A DNA stretch of 64,000 bases from a bacterium. Its GTDB lineage: Bacteria > Vulcanimicrobiota > JABDET01. Of this stretch, positions 7,856-16,688 are shown piece by piece. How positions within the stretch are numbered: the stretch's first letter is position 1; each line of letters begins with the position of its first letter. Location of the stretch: assembly GCA_021800275.1 (NCBI GenBank), contig JAJYZB010000011.1:1-64000 (forward strand). The letters are read 5' to 3'. The notes under the pieces are model-generated. The model was not told where the DNA came from. It did not search any database and saw only the letters and a program-made list of their open reading frames with translations. The position numbers and the translations under genes were made by a program.

Positions 7856-10247
7856 TTTAAGAAAACACGGGTTTGATTTACTCCTGCGCTCTCTCCTGCT
7901 GGTCAGTTTGTTTTTGATCCTGGAGTCATGGACCCCGGTTTTTGCTCATTCTGCTTTAGAACCAGCTCTTGTTCTTTTGAAAGTAAACCAGGTTGAAAAA
8001 CAGCAGATTTTTATTTTTTTAAAAGGAAAAGATGCGCTGGTTCTGGTGTCTGATTTAAAAAAAGCGGGGATTCGCGGTTTTAAAGGGATAAGGAAAATAA
8101 TTCAGGGGAGGAGATATGTTTCACTGCTGTCTTTATTTCCTGAAATTAAATTTAAACTCCATGTTCAGAGGGCAGAATTGAGTTTATGGGCAGAACCTTC
8201 TCTTTTAGGAATGAGCAGTCATACCATGAGATATCAAGGTTTCCCTCCTGTTAAAATCAGTCCTACCAGCAGTTTCTTCTTCAATTATGCTCTCCAGTCT
8301 CAGAATTTTAATCAGGAAACATTTTTTGGGGAAGCAGGATACAGCCTGAATAATTCTCTCTTGTACAGCAGTCTTATTCAAGGTCCGCATGGAGAGTGGA
8401 TCCGCGATCTGACCAATGATACCATTGATCACCCGAACCATTTGACCCAGTTGGTCCTGGGAGATGTTTTTGCTCAAACGAATTCAGCCTTAGGAGGAAG
8501 CGATTATTTAGGAGGGATCAGTTATTCCAGCGATTTTACTTTGAACCCTTATTTCATCAGTTCTCCTTCTTTAAACTTTTCAGGGGCTGTTACGACCCCT
8601 TCTACAGCCCAGGTTTATATCAATGGGCAGCTCACCAATCAGATTTCTTTATCCCCTGGTCAATTTACGCTGAATGATCTGCCTGTTGTAACAGGCGCAG
8701 GAAATGTCCAGGTCGTGATTCGAAATGCTCTTGGACAGGTTCAGCAGCTCTCATACCCTTATTATTATTCGAATCAGCTGCTGCAGAAAGGATTGGAACA
8801 ATTTAGTTACAATCTGGGGTTTATCAGACAAGGAGTAGGGGTTTCAAGTTGGGGATATACTTCCCCTGCCTTTATAGGTTATGATGAAAAAGGGCTGACT
8901 CGCTGGCTGACAGCAGGTTTAAATTTTGAAGATGGGGTAGGAGTGGTTAATGGGGGTCCTACGTTTGTTTTTGGACTTCCCATTGGACAGGTGATTTTGA
9001 ATCTGGCGGGAAGCACAAGTTCAGGGTATTCCGGTTTTGGAACTTTTTTAGGCTATTCCTATCAAAATAGGAGTATTGGACTTGGGTTTTCTCTCGAGGA
9101 TTTAAGCTCTCATTTTGCTAATCTGAGCCTTTCTCCACAAGAAGACAGGCCTCTTCTTCAGGAAACTGGCACTTTGAGTTTTCCGATAAAATTTTTGGGG
9201 GATTTTTCCCTTTCCTATTCATTTTTAAAAGATCGGGATCAAGGAGATTCTCATTCAGTTTCTCTACAGGATATTTATACGTTTCCTGATGGGCTTGGTT
9301 TATTTATCTCAGGCGAGAGAACCACTCCTCTCCAGGGACAACCTGAAAATCAGTTTTTTGTGGGTTTAAATTTCTCATTTGGGAGAGACAGTTCAGGGAA
9401 TGTTTCCATGCAGGAAAAAAATGGGCAGTGGACCCGTTCTCTGGAAGTTCAAAAATCGCTTCCCATTGGAACAGGGTTCGGGTATAATGTTCAAGCCTCA
9501 GAAGGGACAGGGAGTCAAGCAAGCCAGTTTAATGGAGAATTAGATTATCAGGGTCCTGATGGTCTTTACGAGCTGATTGAGAGTGATTTTGGGGGGCAGA
9601 AAACAACCCAGCTCAATGTTTCAGGAGGGGTTGTAGGGATTGGTGGGGGTTTATACCCCATGCAGTCTGTTCAAGAAGGGTTTGCCCTTGTTCGGGTTCC
9701 AGGGCTTAAAGGGGTTAAGGTTTACTTTGAAAACCAGTTTATTGGTAAAACCAATGCACAAGGAGAACTTTTGATTCCACGACTTCTGCCGTATTACAAC
9801 AATAAAATTTCAATTGATTTGAATGATATTCCGATGAATTATGAAGTTCGAAAAAATTCAGAATTAGTGGCAGTGCCAAACCGGGGAGGGGTTCTTGTGG
9901 TATTCCCGGTGTACCGCTTCCAGATGATCTTAGGGAAGATCTATCTGCTCTGGAATCAAACCCCCTATATTCCGCAGTATGGAGAATTATCTGTTTTAGT
10001 GGATGGAAAATGGAAACGATCTCCGGTAGGAGGGAAAGGCAGTTATTATTTTGAAAATATCCCCCCTGGAAATCACCGCGCTTATTTAAAATACAACCAT
10101 CATTTGTATCATTTCATGTTTGTGGTCCCTGAATCTAAGAAGATGACTCTGCGACTCTCACCTGAACTTCTGCCAGCTCCATCCCTTCCCTGTCCTGTTG
10201 GGTTCTGTAGAAAAGCCCCAAAATCAGTCCTGGGCAGAAAAATTTAA
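7839..10247 (+). CDS. Outer membrane usher protein (CsuD-like)
   Basis: An 802-residue protein with a signal peptide (hydrophobic residues about 15-33, ending near FAHS). After it come a periplasmic N-terminal domain, a long beta-barrel rich in alternating aromatic and small residues, the plug-like segment TPSTAQVYINGQL, and C-terminal domains (VRVPGLKGVKVYFENQFIGKTNAQGELLIPRLLPYYNN; the PNRGGVLVVFPVY strand). These are hallmarks of the fimbrial usher family, which forms the pore through which pilus subunits are secreted and polymerised. The ATG at 7839 lies inside the end of the chaperone gene; a TTG at 7824 is a less likely start. Length is normal for Csu-type ushers. Confidence 0.93.
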   Translation: MDVFLSLRKHGFDLLLRSLLLVSLFLILESWTPVFAHSALEPALVLLKVNQVEKQQIFIFLKGKDALVLVSDLKKAGIRGFKGIRKIIQGRRYVSLLSLFPEIKFKLHVQRAELSLWAEPSLLGMSSHTMRYQGFPPVKISPTSSFFFNYALQSQNFNQETFFGEAGYSLNNSLLYSSLIQGPHGEWIRDLTNDTIDHPNHLTQLVLGDVFAQTNSALGGSDYLGGISYSSDFTLNPYFISSPSLNFSGAVTTPSTAQVYINGQLTNQISLSPGQFTLNDLPVVTGAGNVQVVIRNALGQVQQLSYPYYYSNQLLQKGLEQFSYNLGFIRQGVGVSSWGYTSPAFIGYDEKGLTRWLTAGLNFEDGVGVVNGGPTFVFGLPIGQVILNLAGSTSSGYSGFGTFLGYSYQNRSIGLGFSLEDLSSHFANLSLSPQEDRPLLQETGTLSFPIKFLGDFSLSYSFLKDRDQGDSHSVSLQDIYTFPDGLGLFISGERTTPLQGQPENQFFVGLNFSFGRDSSGNVSMQEKNGQWTRSLEVQKSLPIGTGFGYNVQASEGTGSQASQFNGELDYQGPDGLYELIESDFGGQKTTQLNVSGGVVGIGGGLYPMQSVQEGFALVRVPGLKGVKVYFENQFIGKTNAQGELLIPRLLPYYNNKISIDLNDIPMNYEVRKNSELVAVPNRGGVLVVFPVYRFQMILGKIYLLWNQTPYIPQYGELSVLVDGKWKRSPVGGKGSYYFENIPPGNHRAYLKYNHHLYHFMFVVPESKKMTLRLSPELLPAPSLPCPVGFCRKAPKSVLGRKI

Positions 10248-10283
10248 TGGGTCAGAGGATTTTGTTAAGATTGCTTTACAAAG

Positions 10284-10312
10284 TTGACTAATTTTTTCTC
10301 CTATGTTAAACT
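10284..10312 (+). promoter_or_regulatory. Second pilus promoter, before the last SCPU gene
   Basis: TTGACT at 10284-10289, a 17-base spacer and TAAACT at 10307-10312. The 15 bases at 10274-10288 (CTTTACAAAGTTGAC) are identical to those at the main pilus promoter. The ATG at 10303 falls inside this promoter, which argues for the downstream ATG at 10333 as the real start of the gene. Confidence 0.55.
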
Positions 10313-10332
10313 TAAAAAAGATTGTCAGAAGG

Positions 10333-10860
10333 ATGACTGTGGTTAAAAGAAAGAAAAATGCTTTTCAAAGGCTGAGTTTTCTTTTTTTTCTGTGGTTTGC
10401 GTTTTGTCTTTGTATTTCTCAGTGTGAAGCTGGTGTGAGTTGTACTTTTATTTTCCCTACTTTAATTAATTTTGGCAATTATAATCCAACAAGCCCTGTG
10501 GCTGCAACAGCAACTGGAACAATCCAATTCCATTGTACGGGATCCAATCGAGGAGGTACTGGTCAGCAAATTCAAATTACCCTTAATCCTGGAGTTAATT
10601 CTGGAGGTTCTTTTAATCCAAGAGATATGATGGGTCCTGCTCCCACAGATCTTTTAGCCTATAATCTTTATTTAGATAGTACTGATACTACAATATGGGG
10701 AGATGGAACACAAGGAACATCTGTTTATACTTACAACTATACCCCTGGAAACACTGGAAATATTACGGCTACCATTTATGGGCAACTTTTCCCGCTGCAG
10801 AACGTCCCTGCTTCTCCTTCACCGTATACAGATTCGATCACGGTTACAGCAACATATTAA
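10333..10860 (+). CDS. Spore coat U domain protein, third pilus subunit (possible tip)
   Basis: A 175-residue SCPU-domain protein with a signal peptide (RLSFLFFLWFAFCLCIS, cleavage near CEAG). It has LINFGNYNPTSPV, a Cys pair (VSCTF, FHCTG) and a C-terminal YGQLFPLQNVPASPSPY signature. Position after the usher matches the tip adhesin CsuE of known clusters, but it has only one SCPU domain, so a tip role is a guess. The start at 10333 is chosen because the other ATG (10303) lies in the predicted promoter; AGAAGG abuts the ATG, which is closer than ideal. Its stop codon overlaps the stop of the convergent HDOD gene by two bases. Confidence 0.88.
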   Translation: MTVVKRKKNAFQRLSFLFFLWFAFCLCISQCEAGVSCTFIFPTLINFGNYNPTSPVAATATGTIQFHCTGSNRGGTGQQIQITLNPGVNSGGSFNPRDMMGPAPTDLLAYNLYLDSTDTTIWGDGTQGTSVYTYNYTPGNTGNITATIYGQLFPLQNVPASPSPYTDSITVTATY

Positions 10861-11780
10861 CCCATTCCCACATTGTTTTCAGATTCTGGAACACTTTCAT
10901 CAGGAATATTTTCATGCTGCAGTGACATTTTAATCCACTCCAAAGTTGTTTCCGTTTTTAAAAGCTCTTTTTTGATTTCTTCCACTATTTCAGGGAAGAT
11001 TTTAGGATTGATTCCAGCAGTCGTTAAAAGGGGATGAGAAATACTATTTTCTGGCTTTCTTAAAATGAAAGGATTGGGACCTGTGACAGAGGGGCGGTTC
11101 AACGTCCAGCAGATGAAGTCTGAGAGATGAAGGATGAGAGAAAGATATTCTCCTTCATTTTGGATGGATTTGTTTTTAGGAGTGTGGTGATCTAAAATCC
11201 CGTGGCAGATGGGCTTGGGGAGGTTCCAGAGTATTCCTGCCATGGCTCCGATTTCGGTATGCGTGATTCCAAACAATTTTTTTTCAACTTCCCAGCACCG
11301 CAGTTTTCCTTTCTGATCTTTCCAATGTTCAATCAGGGTTTGAAAAGCAGAAGGGTTGTTTGAATATAAGAGGATCTTGCCTAAATCATGCAGCAAACCT
11401 GCTGCAAAGGCAGCAGACTGCATTTGACTGCCAGTTTCAGCCAGGATTTCTGCAGTTCTGCCGCAGCAAAAAGAATGTTTCCAGATTTGGAAACCCATTT
11501 TTTCTTTATTTTGGCAGTGAGTGTAAATAGCGGTTCCAACAGCGATATCTCTGATTTTTCTCTTTCCTAATACAGCGGCTGCATAAGACACGTCTTGAAT
11601 AGGGTAGGGAAGCCCAACAGCCGGTGAGTTTACGATTTTTAATATTTTCTCAGAAGCGCCTGTATCCAATGGCTGTGAAGAACATTTGAGCAGATGAGGA
11701 ACCATTTGATTTAAAGATTTGAGCGGGTTATCTCTGCCAACTAACTCATAAAATCGAGCCCAATTTTCTTCTTTAGACAC
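10857..11780 (-). CDS. HDOD domain signalling protein
   Basis: A 307-residue cytoplasmic protein made almost wholly of an HDOD domain: ILKIVNSPAVGLPYPIQDVSYAAAVLGKRKIR (the helix typical of the family), then FAAGLLHDLGKILL carrying an HD pair, and HTEIGAMAGILWNLP. HDOD proteins are regulatory relatives of HD phosphohydrolases that generally lack catalysis and act in signalling, motility or the cell cycle. The start is a GTG at 11780 preceded by AGGAAAG. It is transcribed towards the pilus genes, and the two stop codons overlap (10857-10860). Here the HD pair is present but the rest of the metal site is not obvious. Confidence 0.88.
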   Translation of the reverse strand: MSKEENWARFYELVGRDNPLKSLNQMVPHLLKCSSQPLDTGASEKILKIVNSPAVGLPYPIQDVSYAAAVLGKRKIRDIAVGTAIYTHCQNKEKMGFQIWKHSFCCGRTAEILAETGSQMQSAAFAAGLLHDLGKILLYSNNPSAFQTLIEHWKDQKGKLRCWEVEKKLFGITHTEIGAMAGILWNLPKPICHGILDHHTPKNKSIQNEGEYLSLILHLSDFICWTLNRPSVTGPNPFILRKPENSISHPLLTTAGINPKIFPEIVEEIKKELLKTETTLEWIKMSLQHENIPDESVPESENNVGMG

Positions 11781-11936
11781 ATTACTTTCCTTGTAAAATT
11801 CTAAGAGTCATTATTTTAATGCTATCAGTAGTTTTCTGGTGTATTCTAGGAGGATTGAAAAACTCCCTTTTATGCTGCAGATGCCGCGCTGAAACTTTAT
11901 TGATTTACAGGCGGATCAAGAATTGAATTAGAGTCC

Positions 11937-12740
11937 TTACAGATTTTTTACAAGCATTAAAATTTCAGTGAGGGAATAAATGGTGGCTTCAGGCACAAGT
12001 CTGGGATCGTCTTTCAATTCTTCAGGGGTGAATTTGTATGCTTTGTCATGGTTTGTAGAAAGCCAGACCCCTTTCATTCCCGCCTGGTGCGCTCCATAAA
12101 TGTCAAAATATAAGAGATCACCCACCATCGCGATTTCTGAAGGATTGATTCCCCAGGTTCTGGCAATGTGCAGAAAGATTTCAGGGTGCGGTTTCCGAAC
12201 CGGATGTCCGGCGCTGGGGACAGCAGGATTAAAATAAGGTGTAAGTTTGAGTTTTTTTAAACAGCGGTTGAAGAATGGGACGTCTGTCACGTTGGAGATA
12301 AGCCCCAGCAAATATCCTTCCTTTTTTAAATGTTTCAAAACTACATAAGCATCATGGAAAAGCCTCCAGTTCTCCTCTTCTGGAGAGAAATAGGCTTTTA
12401 ATGCTCCTTGAATTAAGGGTTTCATTTTCCCATTGAGGTGGGGTTCTTTAGAACCTTCTGCCCGCCAATGGCGGGAAAGAGAATGGGTTTTGACATTAAA
12501 CTTTTCTAATGTTTTTACTAGAGCTTGTTCAGCCGTCAATTCTCTATGGTTTTTATCGGCTTCCAGATAACCATTTTGTCTGTTCTGCCAGAAATCCTGA
12601 GCCATCTCTTCACTTGGGTTTAATTTTTTCTTTTTCAGGTAAGCAGCCATTCTTTTTTTCCCTTCTGCTTCCACTTCTTCCCAGACACCTGTGAATTCCA
12701 TCAGGGTGTGTCCTAAATCAAAAATAATCCCTTTGATCAT
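11937..12740 (-). CDS. HAD-superfamily hydrolase
   Basis: A 267-residue HAD phosphatase-like protein. Motif I is FDLGHTLMEF (the first Asp is the nucleophile, but the usual second DxD Asp is replaced by Gly, as in some HAD proteins). Motif II is LLGLISNVTD, motif III the Lys of RKPHPEIF, and motif IV MVGDLLYFDIYGAHQAG. The helical cap lies between residues 20 and 120. The ATG at 12740 follows AAGGATGGA and begins one base after the ABC ATPase stop, so it is the last gene of the ABC operon. The DxG form of motif I suggests altered or weak phosphatase activity; the substrate is unknown. Confidence 0.87.
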   Translation of the reverse strand: MIKGIIFDLGHTLMEFTGVWEEVEAEGKKRMAAYLKKKKLNPSEEMAQDFWQNRQNGYLEADKNHRELTAEQALVKTLEKFNVKTHSLSRHWRAEGSKEPHLNGKMKPLIQGALKAYFSPEEENWRLFHDAYVVLKHLKKEGYLLGLISNVTDVPFFNRCLKKLKLTPYFNPAVPSAGHPVRKPHPEIFLHIARTWGINPSEIAMVGDLLYFDIYGAHQAGMKGVWLSTNHDKAYKFTPEELKDDPRLVPEATIYSLTEILMLVKNL

Positions 12741-12741
12741 T

Positions 12742-13710
12742 TTATTCCATCCTTTCTTCTGCAAGAGGTTTCCCTGTTAAACTTAAAAAAACTTGCTCCA
12801 GGGTATTGGGTTTAACTTTTAAATTGGAAGCTTGAATTCCCTGCTCTGTTAAAACCGATAAAATCGCTGGAATCTGCTGGATTCCATTTAAAATTGAAAT
12901 CCAGGCAGCTCCATTTTTAGAATGAAAATCTACAAAACCAGGAATTTTTTCAAAAATTTGTTTTGGGGCTGCAGGTCTGCATTCTAAATAAATTTCATCT
13001 CCTTTTCCATATTTGGCTTTTAATTCAGAGGGAGCGCCTAATTCGATCAGTTCTCCTTTGTGAAGAACTGCGACTTTGGTTCCAAAGCGGTCTGCTTCTT
13101 CCATGTCATGGGTCGAAAAAATAAGGGTCATCTTTTTTTGAGCTGTTAATTTTTCCAGATATTTCCAGAATAAATTCCTTGCTTGTGGATCCAGGGCAAG
13201 AGTTGGTTCATCTAAAGCAAGGATTTCGGGTTCATGAATCAGGGCGCAGGTCAAATTCAATCTTCTTTTTAATCCATCTGAAAGGGTATTGACCCTTTTT
13301 TTCTTCCAAGCTTCAAGATCAAAATCGGCGATGAGTTGAGCCGCTCTGGCAGCTCCTGTTTGTGGCTTGATTTCGTACAATGAACTGGAGTACAGCAGAG
13401 TTTCTTCAAGGGTTAAATGTCCCCATAATCCAATTTCCTGCAGGGTCAATCCGAATAATTTCTGCAGAGGAGATCCAGGAAAAAGTTTTTTCCCTTTAAT
13501 GAAAACTTCTCCAGAACTCGGAGAAAGAAGCCCTGTCAAAATTTTAATCAAGGTTGTTTTTCCCGCTCCATTAGGTCCAAGGAGAACTAGATTTTCTCTT
13601 TCAGAAAGGGTCAGGGATAGAGATTTGAGCGCCGGTGTGCTGGAATTTCTTTTGCGATCACTTCCGGGATAGGTTTTTGAGATGTTTTTTAAAAGAATGA
13701 TCTCATTCAT
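12742..13710 (-). CDS. ABC transporter ATP-binding protein (ABC-2 exporter type)
   Basis: A 322-residue ATPase. Walker A is GPNGAGKTT, the signature is LSDGLKRRL (a variant of LSGGQ), Walker B is ILALDEPTLAL, and the switch His is in FSTHDMEEADRFG. The C-terminal 80 residues (GDEIYLECRP onward) form the extra domain common in ABC-2 and drug or polysaccharide exporters. The ATG at 13710 follows GGAGG and overlaps the end of the permease gene by eight bases, so the two subunits are coupled. With a single permease gene, a homodimeric exporter is expected; the cargo cannot be told from the sequence. Confidence 0.9.
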   Translation of the reverse strand: MNEIILLKNISKTYPGSDRKRNSSTPALKSLSLTLSERENLVLLGPNGAGKTTLIKILTGLLSPSSGEVFIKGKKLFPGSPLQKLFGLTLQEIGLWGHLTLEETLLYSSSLYEIKPQTGAARAAQLIADFDLEAWKKKRVNTLSDGLKRRLNLTCALIHEPEILALDEPTLALDPQARNLFWKYLEKLTAQKKMTLIFSTHDMEEADRFGTKVAVLHKGELIELGAPSELKAKYGKGDEIYLECRPAAPKQIFEKIPGFVDFHSKNGAAWISILNGIQQIPAILSVLTEQGIQASNLKVKPNTLEQVFLSLTGKPLAEERME

Positions 13711-14815
13711 GCCGCAGCCTCCGCATAGAAAAAACTGCGGTTCCCACAAGAGCCAGAGCGCACGAAGCGATGATGATTCTCAGCCAATCCCAGAGGTCAG
13801 GCAGTTTTGAATGAAGCAGATGAAAGGAAATGACATATCCTTCGTGCCAGGGAGTCCATTGAGAAATGAAGGATAAAGCTCCTTTATTTCCCATTGGAAA
13901 AGAGAGAAGATAAAGGGGGAGAAAAATAAAACTGGAGGCAAGATTTAATTGTTTTTCCTTATCTAAATAAGAGGACAGCACAAGTCCAATTCCTTCAGCA
14001 GCCAGAGCTAGAAAAAGAATGACGGGCCAGATCCACAGGATTAAAAGGGAAGGATTGATTCCAATTAAGCGCGCAAAGATGAGAAGGGAAGCCATCTGAC
14101 AGACGCCTAAAAATAAGCTGCTGAGAAAAGATCCCGCTAAAAGCTTTAGAGGGGGAATTCCTGCCAGTTTAAAACGATAAAAGGCTCCAGATTCAAATTC
14201 GGATACCCAGCGCGCTCCCGAGAAAAGAATCAAATATAAAGTCGAGAAGATAATAAAAATGAGGAGAATTTGAGAGTCCGTGGAAAGTCCCTCTCCCTTT
14301 TTTCCTACAATGGTCAATTCAACAGGTTCGTGTGAAATTTCCTTTTTGCTCTCAGCGATTAAAAAACTAAATTTCTGGATAAATCCTGCTAGGACCACAG
14401 CAGAGATCCTTCCCGCTGTTTCTTTTGGATTCTCCATGAAAAGTATTTTTTCGGTTCGGTTCCCATGATTCAACCCATGGGTGAATCCTTTAGGGATGAC
14501 CAGGATCCCTGCCACTTTGTTTTTGTGGAGTTCATTGAATGCTTTTTTTTCTTTCATGACCTGGATATGAAAGAAAGGGAGGTTTGATTGGGCTGAAACG
14601 ATTTTTTTTAAACCTTCAGTCAAAAGATTCCCTGCTGCGGGATAATCGGGTTCAGGATTGACAACAGCTAAAGGGATGTTGCGAAAAGAATTCTGCCAGT
14701 GGTTTAAAACAAAGTGAGATAAAAGCAGAAAAACCCCAGGGAGAAGAATCGAGACATAAAGGATTTTTTTGTCTCTAACAATTTCTTTAATATTTTTTAG
14801 AGTTAGATTCCACAA
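13703..14815 (-). CDS. ABC-2 type transporter permease
   Basis: A 370-residue membrane protein with the ABC-2 layout: one N-terminal membrane segment (residues 18-38), an extracytoplasmic domain of about 130 residues (including VAGILVIPKGF), and a C-terminal group of five or six membrane helices (from SQILLIFIIFSTLYLILFS onward). It ends in a short basic tail (SMRRLRHE). The best start is a TTG at 14815 preceded by GGAG; this lies 29 bases inside accA, so the exporter is co-transcribed with accA. It pairs with the ATPase encoded immediately downstream. Confidence 0.88.
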   Translation of the reverse strand: MWNLTLKNIKEIVRDKKILYVSILLPGVFLLLSHFVLNHWQNSFRNIPLAVVNPEPDYPAAGNLLTEGLKKIVSAQSNLPFFHIQVMKEKKAFNELHKNKVAGILVIPKGFTHGLNHGNRTEKILFMENPKETAGRISAVVLAGFIQKFSFLIAESKKEISHEPVELTIVGKKGEGLSTDSQILLIFIIFSTLYLILFSGARWVSEFESGAFYRFKLAGIPPLKLLAGSFLSSLFLGVCQMASLLIFARLIGINPSLLILWIWPVILFLALAAEGIGLVLSSYLDKEKQLNLASSFIFLPLYLLSFPMGNKGALSFISQWTPWHEGYVISFHLLHSKLPDLWDWLRIIIASCALALVGTAVFSMRRLRHE

Positions 14816-15785
14816 TCTCCATCACAATTCCAATTTTTCGAAATTTTTGATATCTTTTTTCAATTAAACTTTCTTCAAAAGAAGGAGCAGAATATTGAGC
14901 CTCAATCTCTTTTAAGTTTTTCAGGAGAGAAATTTTCACGTTTTCAAAAACAATATCAGGATTTTGATGGGCTCCTCCCAGCGGCTCAGGGATAACTTCA
15001 TCTACAACTTTTAATTTTTTCAGGTCTTGAGCGGTTAAATGCAGGAAAGAAGCGGCCTCCGGGGCTTTTTTCCCGTCTCTCCATAAAATAGAAGCGCAGC
15101 CTTCAGGAGAGATCACTGAGTAAACAGCGTGTTCTAGAATTAAAATTCTATCTCCCACTCCTAATCCAAGAGCTCCTCCGCTGCCTCCTTCTCCAATCAC
15201 ACAGACCACGATAGGGACTTTCAGGCGCGACATAAGTTTCAAGTTCTCCGCTATTGCCACGAATTGTCCCCTTTCTTCAGCCCCAATTCCAGGATAAGCC
15301 CCAGGGGTATCAATAAAACTGATGATAGGAAGGTGGAACTTCTCCGCTAGTTTCATTAAGCGAGCGGCTTTTCTAAAGCCTTCAGGGGAAGCCATTCCAA
15401 AATTGCGCCGCAAATTTTCTTTTGTTTCTTTTCCTTTTTGATGACCTGTGACCAGGATTGATCTTCCTTCTAGTTTTGCAAATCCACAGACAACAGCCGG
15501 ATCATCGGCAAACAATCTATCCCCATGAAGTTCAATAAAATCGGAAAAAATATTCTGAATATAGTCTAGAGCTGTTGGTCTTTTCATGTGACGAGCCAAA
15601 AGCACTTTTTCCCAGGGGGTTAAATTTCTAAAAATCTCTTCTTTTAAACGGAGCGCTTTTTCTTCTAAAAGATAGATTTCTTCCGTTAAATCAATAGCGC
15701 CATCAGCGTTTAATTTTTTTAGTTCCGCAATTTTCCCCTCTAACTTTTCAAGGGGTTTTTCGATGTCAAGGATAGAGTCAGACAT
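14787..15785 (-). CDS. accA: Acetyl-CoA carboxylase carboxyltransferase subunit alpha
   Basis: A 332-residue protein matching AccA along its whole length: the N-terminal helical region (PLEKLEGKIAELKKL), HMKRPTALDYI, ELHGDRLFADDPAVVCG, HQKGKETKENLRRNFGMASPEG, the FIDTPGAYPGIGAEERGQ motif and GEGGSGGALGLGVGD. It forms the carboxyltransferase with AccD and makes malonyl-CoA for fatty acid synthesis. accD is not in this window; biotin carboxylase and carrier genes lie at 27237-29193. The ATG overlaps the stop of the small membrane protein upstream (TAAATG), and the ABC permease gene begins inside its 3' end. Confidence 0.96.
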   Translation of the reverse strand: MSDSILDIEKPLEKLEGKIAELKKLNADGAIDLTEEIYLLEEKALRLKEEIFRNLTPWEKVLLARHMKRPTALDYIQNIFSDFIELHGDRLFADDPAVVCGFAKLEGRSILVTGHQKGKETKENLRRNFGMASPEGFRKAARLMKLAEKFHLPIISFIDTPGAYPGIGAEERGQFVAIAENLKLMSRLKVPIVVCVIGEGGSGGALGLGVGDRILILEHAVYSVISPEGCASILWRDGKKAPEAASFLHLTAQDLKKLKVVDEVIPEPLGGAHQNPDIVFENVKISLLKNLKEIEAQYSAPSFEESLIEKRYQKFRKIGIVMEIVESNSKKY

Positions 15786-15965
15786 TTATTTTCGCTTTTG
15801 TTTAATCAGTTCTTCTGCTTCTCTGATAACAGCTTCTACCTTTGCCACCCGAATGCTTCGAGGCTTATGAGTAAAGGAGCGGATTAAAAAATAGGTTCCG
15901 ACTGCTGTCAGAACAAAAGCCCCTGCTCCAATCATCCCCCAGAATCGTTTATCTTTAGAACTCAA
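15786..15965 (-). CDS. Small single-pass membrane protein between pyrE and accA
   Basis: An open frame of 59 residues too short for many gene finders: SSKDKRFWG, then a membrane segment (MIGAGAFVLTAVGTYFLIR), then a basic and amphipathic helix ending in IREAEELIKQKRK. The start proposed is a TTG at 15965 with GAGGAG ten bases upstream; an ATG inside the membrane segment is less likely. Its TAA stop touches the accA ATG, and the pyrE-like stop lies about 40 bases upstream, so it fits between two cotranscribed genes. One membrane segment followed by a charged helix suggests a small membrane anchor or coiled-coil partner. No family recognised. Confidence 0.6.
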   Translation of the reverse strand: MSSKDKRFWGMIGAGAFVLTAVGTYFLIRSFTHKPRSIRVAKVEAVIREAEELIKQKRK

Positions 15966-16005
15966 CTCAGATGAACTCCTCTTTTCAATTTTATCATTCT
16001 GTTTT

Positions 16006-16617
16006 TCACCATCCTACTTGCATGGGTTTTCCATTTTCTTTACAGATGGCGCATATTTTTTCATCGCTGAAATGATGGGTAGGAACTTCAACCAGACTCA
16101 TAATAGGGATTCCCTCAAAGTTTAGTTTTGCAATGCAGGGATTGACCAGAACCCCGATTCCTAAAATTTTGCCCCCTGATTTTGTTATCAGGTTCACTAA
16201 AGATTTCATCGTTTTTCCGGTTAGAATAATGTCATCAACCAGAATGCAGTTTTCTCCTGGAGCAACTTCATCAAACTGTCTGAATCTTGTATTTCCATCC
16301 TCTCCTTTTTCTACCCACATAATTTGATCAGCCTGCAGGGCTTCCCGAATTCCATAAGCGACAGGAATTCCTCCTGAGCTGGCTCCAACAATACTGACAT
16401 TTGGCAGCAGTGAAGAAATTTGAGGAACCGTTCTAAGAAGTCGGCTCAATCCGACAGAAAGCCTTCGGGCATAATTGAAATAACGTAGAGCTAAGGGTAG
16501 CTGGAAAAAATGATTGGTATGCTCTCCTGTCGGAAGTTTAAAATGTCCTTTTCTGATGGCTCCTGTTTCAAACAGAACCCCCAGTACTTCTTCTTGATTC
16601 ATTAAAATCTCGGTCAT
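16006..16617 (-). CDS. pyrE: Orotate phosphoribosyltransferase-like protein
   Basis: A 203-residue phosphoribosyltransferase of PyrE type. The PRPP-binding motif is CILVDDIILTGKT, with GAIRKGHFKLPTGEHT near the N-terminus (orotate binding loop) and VGASSGGIPVAYGIRE. OPRTase makes orotidine 5'-phosphate in pyrimidine synthesis. The C-terminus carries an extra short segment with two cysteines (KICAICKENGKP), seen in some PyrE-like proteins. The ATG at 16617 has an AGGAGG site eight bases upstream. It is probably the first gene of a pyrE-membrane protein-accA-ABC operon. Whether it is the true biosynthetic enzyme or a paralogue is not certain. Confidence 0.85.
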   Translation of the reverse strand: MTEILMNQEEVLGVLFETGAIRKGHFKLPTGEHTNHFFQLPLALRYFNYARRLSVGLSRLLRTVPQISSLLPNVSIVGASSGGIPVAYGIREALQADQIMWVEKGEDGNTRFRQFDEVAPGENCILVDDIILTGKTMKSLVNLITKSGGKILGIGVLVNPCIAKLNFEGIPIMSLVEVPTHHFSDEKICAICKENGKPMQVGW

Positions 16618-16688
16618 TCTGGATTCCTCCTTAACAATCCGCGTAAATTAATAAACATGAGAGTCATTCTCTGGGTGAGCATTCAGGG

